Shown here: in pieces, positions 1-9,409 of the stretch | Numbering within the stretch: position 1 is the stretch's first letter | Layout: every line of letters begins with the position of its first letter | Assembly (NCBI GenBank): GCA_963746265.1 | Contig: CAVVAM010000001.1 | Span: 1-64,000 of the forward strand | Source of the DNA: Ilumatobacter sp963746265 | Lineage (GTDB): Bacteria; Actinomycetota; Acidimicrobiia; Acidimicrobiales; Ilumatobacteraceae | Direction: 5' to 3' | Length of the DNA: 64,000 nucleotides | Translations under genes and position numbers: made by a program | The notes under the pieces: model-generated | Told to the model about the DNA's origin: nothing | The model's input: the letters and a program-made list of their open reading frames with translations, nothing else | Database searches by the model: none

Positions 1-78
1 GCGATTGACGATCGGGATCGAGAGCGCCGTCAGGAGTCCACCGCCGAGAAACAACCGAAGCAACGCGGGGCGAGCCAA
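1..78 (-). CDS. Possible N-terminus of a membrane protein, cut by the window edge
   Basis: Reading leftwards from a TTG codon there is an open frame to the window edge with the hydrophobic run LFLGGGLLTALSIPIVN. A GGGAG stretch lies about 8 bases before the TTG. It would follow the LuxR-type gene on the same strand after about 18 bases. Only about 26 codons are visible, so the family cannot be named, and it could be chance. Confidence 0.25.
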   Translation of the reverse strand, partial: MARPALLRLFLGGGLLTALSIPIVNR

Positions 79-96
79 AGCAAGAACTCCCGGAGC

Positions 97-2368
97 TCAC
101 TCGCGTGTTGCCGACTCCGCGCCGGATCGACCGTTGGTGGCACCGGCGTCCTCGAGGCTGATGCCCGATCGCGCAGGTTCGAGCATCACACCCAGATCGT
201 GACATCGGTCGACCGCTGCGGACAACGTGTTGACCCCCAGCGCACGGAACGACTGCTGGGCATAGGTCTTGACCGTGTTGATCGACAAGTTCAGCTGTTC
301 GGCCACTGACCGACGACTCGCGCCCGTGGCGAGCAATGCGAGGATCTGGAGCGGACGTCCGCTCAGCAGGGGCTCGTCGACACCCGAGTCGACGATCGAA
401 CGCACACGCTGGTGAAGCGAGACGAGCATGCCCGGCTCGAGCAGCGACTCCAGATCGTGCTCGGCCTGGGCCAGCAGGTCGTGGGCGGCGGGGAGGTTGT
501 CGGACTGGGCGTACGACCAGGCTCGAAACAGGTTGACGAGACACGCGTGCATGATCAGTTTGGTTTCGTTCGCGCGGCGCTGGACCCTGCGATGGAGGTC
601 GGCACGATCCGATTGTGGATCGGCGACGAGCAGCACCAGCTCGGCGAAACCGACATCGACGGGCTCGATGCCATGAAAGCGGCAGAGCGATACGGCTTCG
701 TGGGCGAGCGCTGCCGCAGCCGGGCGCGAACGGTCCAGGAGCTCGATGAGTCCGAGCTTGCCGAGGGAGTTGACCCGCGCCGTAATGCACTCAGCGTCAT
801 CGGCCAGGCAGTTGTCGAGCAACCATCTCGAGACGCGTGCGCATTCGGCAAAATCGCCACCGAACAGGAACTGTGCCCCCAGCGCGGAGACATCGGTGGC
901 CCGCACGAAACCATCGAAACCCGACCCATCGCCGCGATCGGGCAGTGCGCCGAAATCGACGGCCGCAAGTCCCTGTCGCCGCGTGGCCCGCCGCTTCGGC
1001 CAACCGTCCGGCGGACTGCAGCTCTCGCGAGCGTTGAACGGTGACGGCCAGCTCGAACGAGCACCGACTCCGCCGCAGGCTGTCGGGTTGTTGAGCGAGG
1101 AGTTCTTCACCCAGTACCCGGGCGGCAGTGGTGAGTTCAGGACGTCCCGATCGGATTGCTGCCTCGCCGAGCAGGATCAGCAGGGGTTCACTGGATGAGA
1201 CCTGGCCGGGAGGCAAGGCCATGATCCACCCCGCGAGCTCATCGCTGGCGCCTTCAGCGATAGCTCGGGGACCGTACGCAATGATGCTCGCGGTCGCCGA
1301 CGTGACATCACCCGCTTCCAGGTAGTAGCCGATCGCGTCTGCGCTGCGTCCGTTCGATCCGCACCACGCGGCAGCGCGATGAAGGAGCTGCGTCGCCCGT
1401 CCCGGATCGACGCGGTCGAGATGGCCACGCAGCCATGACCGCAGCAGCGGTTGATACCGGAAGACGGGCGGGCGACCACCCACCCAGTCGGTGAAGACGT
1501 TTCGTCGATCCAGATCGCGCAGCACTGTCTCCATGTCGTCGCGTGGCGACAGCTCGGCGCACAGCGCCGGCTCGAGCCGGTCGAGAATGCAGGTGTCGAG
1601 GAGCACCTGCTGGACATCGGGCGGCTGGGCGGCGAACACCTGCAGTCGGAAGAACTCGTCGAAGACGCGATGGCTGTCGATCGCGGCATCGGAGTCGATC
1701 ACAGAATCATCGAAGTCCTGCAGCGCAAGGCCACCGAGCGTCACTCCGAGCGCCCAGCCGTCGATCTGCTCGTCGAGCTGAGCGAGCCGGTCGGCGTCGA
1801 CCTCGACACCGCAGATCGAACGAATGACCTGTGCGGTCTCGTCCCGCGAAAATCGCAGGTCTCGGCCGGTGATCGAGACGAGCTCGCCCCGGTATGCCAG
1901 TTCGTCGAACCCGATGTCCGGGAGCCAGCGCCCGACCATCACCACGCGCAACGAACTTCGATCGGTCGAGGTCAACTGCCGGATCACATCGAGCGACGCT
2001 GCACCGTCGAGCACCTCTGCTCCGTCGATCACGACGACCACATATCGGCCCCGCTCGTCGACCGCTCGTGCCAGTCGTTCGACAGCACCGACGGGATCGT
2101 CGGTCATCTCGAGCACGACGTCGCAGACGACAGGACGTGCCGCGTCGAACAGACCACCGACCAGAACATGCGGATCGCGGTGAAGGCCGTCGACCGTCAG
2201 CCACGCCACCTCGGCAACCGTGGTCCCCGATGCCCAATCGCTCACGGCGACGGTCTTCCCGCTGCCTGCGGGCCCCGTCACTGCCCCACCCCGCGTTGCC
2301 GGTACCCGGTCGAGTGCGTCGAAGAGGCGTGGACGGTGCACGTGCAGCGCCCGCGACGACGTTCCCAT
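97..2368 (-). pseudogene. LAL-type LuxR family transcriptional regulator, split by a frameshift
   Basis: Large ATP-binding LuxR (MalT-like) regulator. The N-terminal part has a P-loop, GPAGSGKT, near residues 32-39, followed by a STAND-type ATPase and helical repeats. The C-terminal part carries a LuxR helix-turn-helix (SVAEQLNLSINTVKTY). The two parts lie in different frames: the first runs to about position 975 and the second picks up there (RRQGLAAVDFG), so a one- or two-base change splits what would be a protein of about 750 residues. This is either a real pseudogene or a sequencing error. I place the start at the ATG at 2368, because upstream codons do not look coding. GAGG lies directly before that ATG and TACTAT sits just upstream, so a leaderless or short-leader transcript is possible. 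Its ligand is unknown. Confidence 0.8.
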
Positions 2369-2468
2369 CCTCACAGAATAGTAGACCCTGATGGCGCTGC
2401 TTCCCGACGCGAGCACCCACACCGGCCGCCGCACACGCCGATCGGGCGCCGCGTTCAGCGGCCAGACA

Positions 2469-3044
2469 TCATTGGCCTGCGTCCGTCACGCTGTTGCCGG
2501 GCAGCTTCGCGTAGCCGGCGATCGCCGGATCGACGCCGAGGACCGAAGCCAGCCCCACCATCGACACGCCGAGCGCACCGACCGTGGTCAGCGAACTCCC
2601 CAACATGTAGCTCAACCCGCTGGCGAGCAGGAACACCGTGACGTAGAAGTAGTCGGCGGTCAGCAAATCGACCCCGTAGTACACGACCGAAGCCACCGAA
2701 CCGCACAGGTACAGGGTTCCGATCAGCGAACCGATCGCCAGGATGACGAACAGCGTCCCGACGACCCCGTTGATCCCGTTGTCGATGGCCTTGCTGATGA
2801 CGGCGCCGGTGTGCCCATATCGCGCCGCGACAGCGATCGAGATCAGCGTCACCAACGTCATGCTCACCTGCAGCGGCCCGTCGGCGACCTCGCTGCCGAA
2901 CACGACGACGGAGACGACGATCAACACGATCATCGAACCGATCACGAACAGCGACGCAGCCATCGACGGCTGCGCCCCACCTCCATCAGGTGGCGCGGCA
3001 CCGTCGTCGGTGCCGTCGGTGGGCGAATCCAGAGGGGTCTGCAT
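2469..3044 (-). pseudogene. NhaC-type Na+/H+ antiporter, C-terminally truncated
   Basis: 191 residues with four to five membrane segments. The order of motifs (YGHTGAVISKAIDNGING, LAIGSLIGTLYLCGSV, GSSLTTVGALGVSMVG) matches the N-terminal half of NhaC-type antiporters, which usually run to about 450-500 residues. Similarity ends abruptly after GVDPAIAG, where the family normally enters its second half, and a stop follows about 15 codons later. The start codon overlaps the stop of the exporter gene before it (TGATG), so the two were translated together. Transport function is unlikely in this form. The LuxR-type gene follows about 100 bases downstream. Confidence 0.7.
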
Positions 3045-4297
3045 CAGGATTCATCTGCTTCGCTCGCGCCCGGCACTGGTGGTTCGAGCTTGATACCCGG
3101 AAGGGCCATCACCGAGCCGGCGACGTACAGACCGGCGAGAATGGCGAAGATCTGAAAGACCACCCCTTCGACGGAACCCGTCGCGCCTGTCGTCGGACCG
3201 GAGTCGAGGACGCGCAATGACGCGTACGCGGCGACGCCCGGGACCAGGAGCAAGATGCCCGGGAGCACCACGATGAGCGGGCTCGCGCGAGATCGAAGCC
3301 GCACGAACAGCCCGGCGAACAGCCCAAGGGCGAGTGCTCCGAGAAACGGGCCCTGCCAGACGCCTGCTCGGCCGCCGAGTTCGAGTCCGCCGTACGCGAG
3401 GAGCCCGGCGACGATGGCCCATGGCGCCTGCCTCGGCGAGACCTGGAACACGACGACCAGACCGACCATCAACACGACGAGAAACAGCCACTGCACGGGT
3501 GCCGGCGGCCGCGGCGAAACCGGAAGGTCGGCGGTGCCGAACACCGCCCGAACGGCCATCGCTCCGATGGATGCTCCAGCGAACAGGCCGATAGTGACCA
3601 TGCCGGAGCTGATGAAGCGATTCCATCCCAGCAGTGTGTGACCGATCGAAAGCTCGTAGACGCCCAGGGTCAAACCGAGCCCCGGGATCAGGACCACGAA
3701 GGCACACAGCGCGACGATGTAGGAGTTGCCGCTCCCGACGATGATGCACACGACGCTGGCCAGCACCGAGGCAACGAACGATGCCACCACATTGATCCGA
3801 CTGCTCAACCATTCGGAGCTGCTCGACGCACGGACCAGCAAGAAGACGACGATGCTGAGGGCAGCGGCCAATCCGACATCCTGCCACGCTGCGGACAAGA
3901 TCACGGCGAATCCGGCTCCGCACGCGGCGTAGGCAACGCCCACGGCAGGTGCGTTGTAGTACGGACGAAGGGCTTCGATGTCGTCCAGCCGTTGGTTGGC
4001 CTCGTCGACGGGAACCGAACCAGTACGCATCTGGTCGGCCAGCCGCATCGTCTGGGACAGCTTGCCGAGATCGTAGGAAACGTCGCCCAGCGTGACCATC
4101 ATCCGGTGCTGACCGGTGCCGCTCCGCGCGTCGACGGTGTAGTCCAGGTAGGTCGGCGTCGAAATCACACTGCCGGTCAACCCCATCGCACTCCCGACGT
4201 CGTTCATCAGGCCGTTCAGCTCGTAGCCCGGCAGCCCGTATTCGTACGCCAACCGGCCGAGTCGCAGGGTCAGCTCGATCTCGGGCGTGGACGTCAC
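3044..4297 (-). CDS. ThrE-like threonine/serine exporter family protein
   Basis: 417 residues in the two-part layout of ThrE-type exporters. About 110 N-terminal soluble residues (LGRLAYEYGLPGYELNGLM, then VSYDLGKLSQTMRLADQM) are followed by about ten hydrophobic helices in two blocks of five (DUF1212-like, then ThrE_2-like). These proteins export small hydroxylated amino acids across the cytoplasmic membrane; the substrate here is inferred from family only. Start is a GTG preceded by AGGGG at about 7 bases. The stop overlaps the start of the truncated antiporter gene, indicating an operon. Length is normal and no damage is seen. Confidence 0.8.
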   Translation of the reverse strand: MTSTPEIELTLRLGRLAYEYGLPGYELNGLMNDVGSAMGLTGSVISTPTYLDYTVDARSGTGQHRMMVTLGDVSYDLGKLSQTMRLADQMRTGSVPVDEANQRLDDIEALRPYYNAPAVGVAYAACGAGFAVILSAAWQDVGLAAALSIVVFLLVRASSSSEWLSSRINVVASFVASVLASVVCIIVGSGNSYIVALCAFVVLIPGLGLTLGVYELSIGHTLLGWNRFISSGMVTIGLFAGASIGAMAVRAVFGTADLPVSPRPPAPVQWLFLVVLMVGLVVVFQVSPRQAPWAIVAGLLAYGGLELGGRAGVWQGPFLGALALGLFAGLFVRLRSRASPLIVVLPGILLLVPGVAAYASLRVLDSGPTTGATGSVEGVVFQIFAILAGLYVAGSVMALPGIKLEPPVPGASEADES

Positions 4298-4714
4298 GTC
4301 AGACCCCTGATCGAAACCTCGGGGCGTGAAAACGGCACAGGTCGGTTCTCCCTCGTCATTCGGTCACGTGAGCCTAAGTCAGGGTCAGGACTCGGGCGGA
4401 TGCCGCACAGGGGTGAAACGGGCTATCACCCTGCGACATTCGCCTGGGTCGAGACCGCCGGACTCGGCCGTGCCCACGACCTCACGGTCCAGGCCGATGA
4501 CGGAGCCGCTTCGACGTCGTGTCGTCAAGAGGTCGGAGTCCTTCTCGGGCCACCAAGCGAGGCGGCAGCGCTCTTCATGGCATCATGCATTGACCTTTCG
4601 AGGCGGGCATCGTGCCCGATCGAGAATCCTCGGCCCAAACGTTCCGGTTCTTGTTGCATCGCAACGATGTGTGAGCGGTGTCGGGGTGTGGGTCTGCCGC
4701 ACGTTCGCCACCGG
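4298..4714. other. Intergenic stretch, no gene recognised
   Basis: About 400 bases between the exporter start and the first compound repeat. Short open frames exist on both strands, but none shows protein-like composition, a ribosome site or a recognisable motif. It probably includes the exporter promoter. Confidence 0.5.
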
Positions 4715-4914
4715 CGTGCGTGCCCCACCCATGCCTCACGCAGACGGTCAACAATGGGCGACGCGGATACCGTCGGCAGCGCGCCGACGGCGCAAATCAC
4801 CAGCTCATCGCACGTTCCCCCAGGTCACAGCCCTACCGGGCCGACCCAGGAACTTCCGTTTCCCAAGCTGAGAACGCGGGTTCGATTCCCGTCATCCGCT
4901 CTGGAAAATGCCTG
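4715..4914 (+). repeat. Compound repeat copy A: left arm plus tRNA-Gly 3' half
   Basis: Left arm with GTGCCTCA-like words (tgcctcacgcag) and GGTCAAC, then a conserved stretch (gcgaatcaccagctcatcgc, ccaggtcacagccctaccg type), then a core of about 41 bases from TCCCAAGCTGA to CATCCGCTC. The core matches the anticodon-loop-to-acceptor half of tRNA-Gly(CCC), including GGTTCGATTCC of the T arm. No matching 5' half precedes it, so it is not a functional tRNA. Copies lie at 14857, 29926 and 44769, a core-only copy at 53815, and an arm-only copy at 8205, all in the same orientation. The right arm of copy A continues at 6236 after two inserted elements. Confidence 0.85.
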
Positions 4915-4917
4915 CTA

Positions 4918-6138
4918 GTGTCCTGTCAGGCTGATCCGTCAACGAAATCGTCTTGGATGACTGCAGCGCAGTAGCGGCCAAGCCGTTCGAGGATCTCGTC
5001 GGCGGTCTTGTGCCAGACGAATGGTGTCGGGTTCTCGTTCCAGTGGTCGACCCAGTCGATGATGTCGGCAGCGAGCGCGTTCACGGAGTCGTGGGCGGAT
5101 CGCTGCAGCTTCTTCGTTGTCAGTGCCGCGAACCAGCGTTCGACGAGGTTCATCCACGAGCCGTAGGTCGGGGTGAAGTGGAAGTGGAACCGGCGGTGAC
5201 GCAGCAGCCACTTGTGCACCGCCGGCGTCTTGTGGGTCGACAGGTTGTCCAACACGACGTGGACGTCCAACTCGGCGGGGACTTCGCGGTTGATCTTGTT
5301 CAAGAACTTGATGAACTGGGCCGAGGTGTGGTTCGGACGCAACTCCGAGATCACCTTCCCGGACGCGATGTCGAGCGCAGCGAACAGATCGATGGTGCCG
5401 TTGCGCTGGTAGTCGTGGGACCGTCGTTGCGGCGTGGTCGGGAGCATCGGCAGGATCGGCGCGGTCCGGTTCAACGCCTGGATCTGCGGCTTCTCATCGA
5501 CCGCGAACACCGCCGCGTTGACGGGCGGGTTCATGTACAACCCGACGATGTCACGGATCTTCTCCACGAGCTGAGGGTCGGGCGAGATCTTGAACTCGTC
5601 GACCTCCCATGGTTTCAATCCGAACGCCCGCCAGATCTCGCCGACGGTCGTGTGACTGATCCCATGCTTCGCGGCCAGCGACCGCGTCGACCAATGCGTC
5701 GCATCGGGCGGTGTTGTCTCCAACGTGTCGATCACCACCTGCTCGACGACATCATCGGAGATCGTGCGGGCCGCCCCGGGGCGCGGTTCGTCGATCAACC
5801 CGTCCAGACGCCGCTCGGCGAAACGCTTGCGCCACTTCGACACCGTCGCCGGGTTGCAGCCGACCTCGGCGGCGATCTCGGCACCGGTCACATCGGGGTC
5901 CTCGCACAACAACACGATCTTGCAGCGCATCGCCAACGCCTGCGAACTCGAGTGCCGGCGCGCCCAACTCTGCAGTTGTCGGCGCTCATTGCCGGTGAGC
6001 GTGATCTCGACCGGGGGTCGTCCTCGTCTGGCCATCGCGGTTCTCCTCCGATGCTGGCAGTCACACCAGCGAGAACGCGTCACAGACGAGAAAATTCCCG
6101 CTCTCAAGATTTCTTGGCTAAACAGCCTTACAGGACAC
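4918..6138 (-). mobile_element. IS630-family insertion sequence
   Basis: 1221 bp with terminal inverted repeats GTGTCCTGTCAGGCTG and GTGTCCTGTAAGGCTG, flanked on each side by TA (CTAG at both junctions), the target duplication typical of IS630/Tc1 elements. It carries one intact transposase gene filling almost the whole element. It sits inside compound repeat copy A, between the tRNA-like core and the right arm, so it arrived after the repeat was in place. Confidence 0.93.
4926..6035 (-). CDS. IS630 family transposase
   Basis: 369 residues with an N-terminal helix-turn-helix region (GAEIAAEVGCNPATVSKWRK), a second HTH-like segment (SLAAKHGISHTTVGEIWRAF) and a C-terminal DDE domain. The catalytic acids appear in VDEKPQIQALNR, VVLDNLSTHK and WMNLVERWFAAL, in the IS630 order and spacing. 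It catalyses cut-and-paste transposition into TA sites. I chose the ATG at 6035 because GGAGGA lies 8 bases upstream; a longer frame to 6107 would include non-coding terminus. The gene is complete and probably active. Confidence 0.93.
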   Translation of the reverse strand: MARRGRPPVEITLTGNERRQLQSWARRHSSSQALAMRCKIVLLCEDPDVTGAEIAAEVGCNPATVSKWRKRFAERRLDGLIDEPRPGAARTISDDVVEQVVIDTLETTPPDATHWSTRSLAAKHGISHTTVGEIWRAFGLKPWEVDEFKISPDPQLVEKIRDIVGLYMNPPVNAAVFAVDEKPQIQALNRTAPILPMLPTTPQRRSHDYQRNGTIDLFAALDIASGKVISELRPNHTSAQFIKFLNKINREVPAELDVHVVLDNLSTHKTPAVHKWLLRHRRFHFHFTPTYGSWMNLVERWFAALTTKKLQRSAHDSVNALAADIIDWVDHWNENPTPFVWHKTADEILERLGRYCAAVIQDDFVDGSA

Positions 6139-6140
6139 TA

Positions 6141-6233
6141 GTGCTCTGACCACAAACGTTCGCGCGGGTCCTGGCCTGTATCGGACCAGGTGAGGACCGT
6201 TGCTCCGACCAGCAAAGATCGCGGCCACAGCAC
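6141..6233. mobile_element. Putative 93-bp MITE-like insertion next to IS630
   Basis: The stretch begins GTGCTCTGACCAC and ends with the complement of GTGCTGTGGCCGC (10 of 13 matching), and is bounded by TA on both sides (6139-6140 and 6234-6235). Comparison with repeat copy E shows that sequence homologous to the uninterrupted junction resumes exactly at TAGATGG after 6233. So it is inserted DNA with no coding capacity, plausibly a miniature element mobilised by an IS630-type transposase. Confidence 0.55.
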
Positions 6234-6235
6234 TA

Positions 6236-6430
6236 GATGGCGGTTTTCCCGATTCGGCCCGCCAGGGCGGTCCGGCGGCGTGCCTTACCGGTGAGGCACG
6301 ATCACCGAGGTTCCGGCTCGGCGTGCGATGGCGCCGAGGCGAAGTACCTGGTCGGCGATTTGTGGATCTGGAACGAGCCGCGTGTTCTCAGCCTGGTTTG
6401 CGGAGGTTCCTGACTTACAGATCTCCGGTC
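6236..6430 (+). repeat. Right arm of compound repeat copy A with palindrome
   Basis: GATGGCGGTTTTCCCGATTC aligns with GATGGTAGTTTTTCGGATTC after copy E. Both then carry a 20-bp palindrome, here GTGCCTTACCGGTGAGGCAC at 6280-6299 with one mismatched pair. Weaker similarity continues to GTGTTCTCAGCCTG near 6383, also found near 45121. The half-site GTGCCTCA is the same word seen in the left arms, which suggests one protein binds both sides. Confidence 0.75.
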
Positions 6431-6690
6431 CTTGCGGATGTCCCCGGCCGGGATTACCGGGCACCCGAGTTGCGCCGCGATGCGGCGCGCCGGACCTCGT
6501 TCAGAGCAACATTACGTGTGCCGATATCGAGTGCTCTCCAACGCCACTTTGAGGACGGGCGGGTCAGCCGCGTGGCATTCGGGTGATCGTCGCTACTGAG
6601 TGGCGAGCGCCGAATACTTCAGGCCGGAGATGCTGCGGCCGCGCGCCGTCGAATGCCGGTTCGCACGCGATCCCGCCCGTCTGCGTGTGC
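6431..6690. other. Intergenic stretch, no gene recognised
   Basis: Short open frames on the plus strand run through the right-arm repeat and are not protein-like. Nothing recognisable precedes the end of the secreted-protein gene. Confidence 0.4.
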
Positions 6691-7188
6691 TCAGCAGTGG
6701 TAGGTGCCGAAGATGTCGTTCGTGCCCTCGCCGGTGCCAACGAGGTTCAGGTTGGCATGGACCTTGAGTGTGCTCTTCCCGGACAGCGTGACTTGGTGGT
6801 TTCGCGAGAGGCCGGTCGCGAAGTTGCCGGCGCCTTCGTTGAAGAAGACGACCGTGCCCTCGCCGCAGCCCTCGACGGTGCCTTCGAAGGTGAGGATGCC
6901 TGTGAACACGAAGTCCCCGTTCTTGAACACCGTGATGTTTCCTTCGAAGTGTTGTGTTCCTTCGAAGGTTCCGGTCCTCGAACCCGGGTTTGACACGGTG
7001 AGAAAGATGTTGCCGTCGGCTGTCCGACAAGTGGCAGGTGCGGGGGAGATGGGTGGGCCCGGGTTGCAGGTCGGGGTCAGCGTAAACGTCTCGCTGCCGG
7101 TGACGGCGATCGGTTTCGCGGCGGACGCTTGCGTCCCCAGCGCGAGGGTGGATGCCATCGCGATGGTCAATACGAGGAGTTTCTTCAT
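6691..7188 (-). CDS. Small secreted protein of unknown function
   Basis: 165 residues with a clear Sec signal peptide (KKLLVLTIAMASTLALG, cleavage near ASA-A). The mature part is rich in Thr, Gly and beta-prone stretches (GTFEGTQHFEGNITVFKNGD, GEGTVVFFNEGAGNFATG) and ends with cysteine. It resembles small secreted beta-barrel proteins, but no family could be named. Two ATGs start the frame; the second is favoured because GAAGGA lies 6 bases before it. Base use is visibly less GC-rich than in its neighbours (many TTC/TTT and GAA codons), which may mean recent transfer. Confidence 0.7.
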   Translation of the reverse strand: MKKLLVLTIAMASTLALGTQASAAKPIAVTGSETFTLTPTCNPGPPISPAPATCRTADGNIFLTVSNPGSRTGTFEGTQHFEGNITVFKNGDFVFTGILTFEGTVEGCGEGTVVFFNEGAGNFATGLSRNHQVTLSGKSTLKVHANLNLVGTGEGTNDIFGTYHC

Positions 7189-7191
7189 CAT

Positions 7192-7476
7192 GCGTCCTTC
7201 TCGGATACCTCTCGACGGCCGCGAGTGGACGCCAGTTGGACGCTAACACGGTTCCGAGGAGCGTCGCACCAGAACACTCGACCGCGGCCACCTAGCATCG
7301 CTTCAAAGGTCCCGCGAACGCTCGCAGAAGGCCCCCCATATCCGACTCGGAACGACGCGGGGTTGGCACATCACGAGCTGATGCGGGGGCGCGGAGCGCC
7401 GCTGCACTCGGGATGAATGCGGCACCGAACGCCGGCTCTGCGCGTCTTGCACCCACGGGATCAAGCGAGTACGCGT
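7192..7476. other. Intergenic stretch, no gene recognised
   Basis: About 285 bases with no convincing reading frame or repeat on either strand. Confidence 0.4.
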
Positions 7477-7860
7477 CTACGTCAGGCAATCGAGCAGCGT
7501 CGCGTGCATCGCCCGAATGACGCGTGCGAGCACTTCGTACCGAAGCTCGTCGCCGTGGAGCACGAGACACTCGTTCTCGACGCCTGTAACGGAGAGGTAG
7601 CGGTACCCCGACACGTCATCCGCGAGTCGGATCCTCTCGTCCAGATGCTGAACGGCATGTCGAAAATCCTCGACGGCGGCCACATCAGAACGCTGCGGCG
7701 CAACGGATTTCTGCGCCGCGACCACGCGGACCAGCGCGTCGACGAACCCTGTCGCTCGCCACGTCACGTTCGCGCACTCCTCGGCGGATGTGATCGCTGC
7801 AAACCACGCACCGAGTCCTTCTGACCCGGCGCGAGTCTCGGCGATGTGGCGATCGCGCAT
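7477..7860 (-). CDS. Hypothetical protein
   Basis: 127 residues from an ATG at 7860 (an in-frame GTG lies 7 codons upstream). Acidic and alanine-rich with helical character (GAWFAAITSAEECANVTW, VDALVRVVAAQKSVAPQ). No signal peptide or membrane segment. Composition looks like a real protein, but I do not recognise a family. A plus-strand frame covers the same bases with arginine-rich, shadow-like composition. Confidence 0.4.
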   Translation of the reverse strand: MRDRHIAETRAGSEGLGAWFAAITSAEECANVTWRATGFVDALVRVVAAQKSVAPQRSDVAAVEDFRHAVQHLDERIRLADDVSGYRYLSVTGVENECLVLHGDELRYEVLARVIRAMHATLLDCLT

Positions 7861-7881
7861 CTCGCTCGCTTGCCCGTACAC

Positions 7882-8204
7882 GACGACAGAGGGGCGATTG
7901 CGCGATCAGTCCGACGAGCGGCATTGCTGAGCATGTGCCGAACGTGAGGCGGCCGACCAACGTCGCCCATCAGCTGCTGGTGAATGCGATGCAGAAATGT
8001 GAGGCTTCGCGTCGACACCAAGTATGGGCATGCCGTTGACCGAGGGCGATCGAGCCGTAGAACCTCCGTTGATCCTGACCAGCAGTGTGCAGCGATGTCG
8101 CCGAGTATCGGACACTCGGAACAGAGCGGACGGAGCAGGAGAGTATCCCTGAACGCCTGGCACTGGGTCGCACACTTCGCTCAGCCCAAACTGGCCGACC
8201 TGCA
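7882..8204. other. Intergenic stretch, no gene recognised
   Basis: About 320 bases without a supported gene. It ends where partial repeat copy B begins. Confidence 0.4.
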
Positions 8205-8306
8205 CCGCATCGCAGCGGTCAACACCGGGTAGCGTCAGCACGGAGCTGACCGCGCGAATCGCCAGCTCATCGCACGTTTCCCCTGGTCACAGCCCTACCG
8301 ACCCGG
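8205..8306 (+). repeat. Compound repeat copy B: left arm only
   Basis: Matches the inner left arm of the other copies (cgcagcggtcaacaccgggt, then gcgaatcgccagctcatcgc and ggtcacagccctaccgacc). Similarity stops where the tRNA-like core should begin. The broken end lies against the 3' end of the small lipoprotein gene on the other strand, so a rearrangement removed the core and probably the end of that gene. Confidence 0.75.
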
Positions 8307-8464
8307 TCGGCACCGGTCTCGTAGCAGTTGGCGTCTCCGATGGGGCAGGCGCCGGACGCCGGGTCTTCGACATCGCCGCTGTCGAAGGTCGTGGATGTTC
8401 CGCACGCCGCCATCGAGCACACGAGGGCGGCGACGGCAGGTGTGGCCTGGATCGGTCGGTTCAT
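8267..8464 (-). CDS. Small lipoprotein, probably truncated by repeat copy B
   Basis: 65 residues. The N-terminus has a lipoprotein signal (AALVCSMAACG, lipid-modified Cys near residue 21), then TTFDSGDVEDPASGACPIG. The last 15 or so residues are read out of the repeat and are probably not original. It lies 11 bases after the hemerythrin-domain gene on the same strand, so the two likely form an operon. Function unknown. Confidence 0.5.
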   Translation of the reverse strand: MNRPIQATPAVAALVCSMAACGTSTTFDSGDVEDPASGACPIGDANCYETGADRVGRAVTRGNVR

Positions 8465-8475
8465 GGCGCAGACCC

Positions 8476-9234
8476 TCAGCGCAACACCGCGTCGAGCTGG
8501 AGTCGATCCGCAAGCCGTTCGAAGTCCGCGCGGTTCAGCACCGAGCGGGCGAGGCTCGCGACGTTGTCGAAAACTTCGGGTGGAGCGCTCGCTCGCATCC
8601 CGCCGAGCAGGTCGGCACGGTCGTCGAGGTCGAGTGCGGGGAGCATGACGGTGAGGCTGGCGATCATCATGTCGGGCGGGATCGAGCCGATGATCTGGCC
8701 GAGTACGGCTTCGACACCGGCCGGTCCGATCGTGTCCTCGAGTGCCGGCATCACGATCCGCTCCTCGAAGTCGATGTGGTCGAGGTAGGCGGCGGTGAAC
8801 GCCGACAGCTCGAGGTAGAACGCCTGGCGGGTGGGTCGTCCGACGGGAGCGGTCAGGATGTGGTCCGCGATGTCGGCGATCGCACCGAGACGGCGGTCGA
8901 AGCTCGAATGGTCACCGTCGAGTCGTTCCACCAGGCCCGGGTGCGCCTCGGCGAGGACGGGGTGGATGGCGTCGTCCTCGTGATGGGCGTGGCTCTCGAG
9001 CAGTGCGATGGTCGAGTGGACGTGACGTCCGAGGTCGTGGCGGTCGGCGGCGTCGACCAGGTCGAGTGAGCCGCTGCGGCCGACGACCGCGAACAGCTCG
9101 GCACGCAGACCCTTGTGGATGTCTCGGTACACGTCGACCGGCGACCAGCGGAAGCCGGCAAGCCGTGCCGAGACTTGTGCGACGTCATCGGCGGTGTCGA
9201 GTTGGGAAGTGATGTGGATGGTGGAACTGGTCAT
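8476..9234 (-). CDS. Hemerythrin HHE cation-binding domain protein
   Basis: 252 residues. The hemerythrin-like di-iron ligands are all visible: His40 (DIHKGL), His82 and Glu86 (HAHHE), His109 (GDHSSF), and His153 and Glu157 (HIDFE). The fold is a four-helix bundle that binds two irons and is used for oxygen, nitric oxide or iron sensing. The C-terminal 80 residues form a further helical segment (PPDMMIASLTVMLPALDLDD) seen in longer HHE proteins. No signal peptide, so it acts in the cytoplasm. The gene is divergent from the flavin-protein pair starting at 9410; the 175 bp between them should hold both promoters. Confidence 0.85.
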   Translation of the reverse strand: MTSSTIHITSQLDTADDVAQVSARLAGFRWSPVDVYRDIHKGLRAELFAVVGRSGSLDLVDAADRHDLGRHVHSTIALLESHAHHEDDAIHPVLAEAHPGLVERLDGDHSSFDRRLGAIADIADHILTAPVGRPTRQAFYLELSAFTAAYLDHIDFEERIVMPALEDTIGPAGVEAVLGQIIGSIPPDMMIASLTVMLPALDLDDRADLLGGMRASAPPEVFDNVASLARSVLNRADFERLADRLQLDAVLR

Positions 9235-9409
9235 CGGTGTCTCCGTTGGTCGGTGCCCGTGGCAGGTCCGCGGGCGCTGATCCGATCATCGACGTCTGCA
9301 GCGATCGGCGTTCCTCAATGCGGGTAATGTGCGCTGGAGAGATCCCTCACGGATCTTCACGACATCTGAAACGCGGCGGGTGACCGCCGGTGAGCGTAGG
9401 AGAACCTGC

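Noticed and set aside
6200..6586. 128-codon plus-strand open frame after the IS630 element
   Set aside because: It begins inside the MITE-like insert and runs through the right-arm palindrome; composition is not protein-like.
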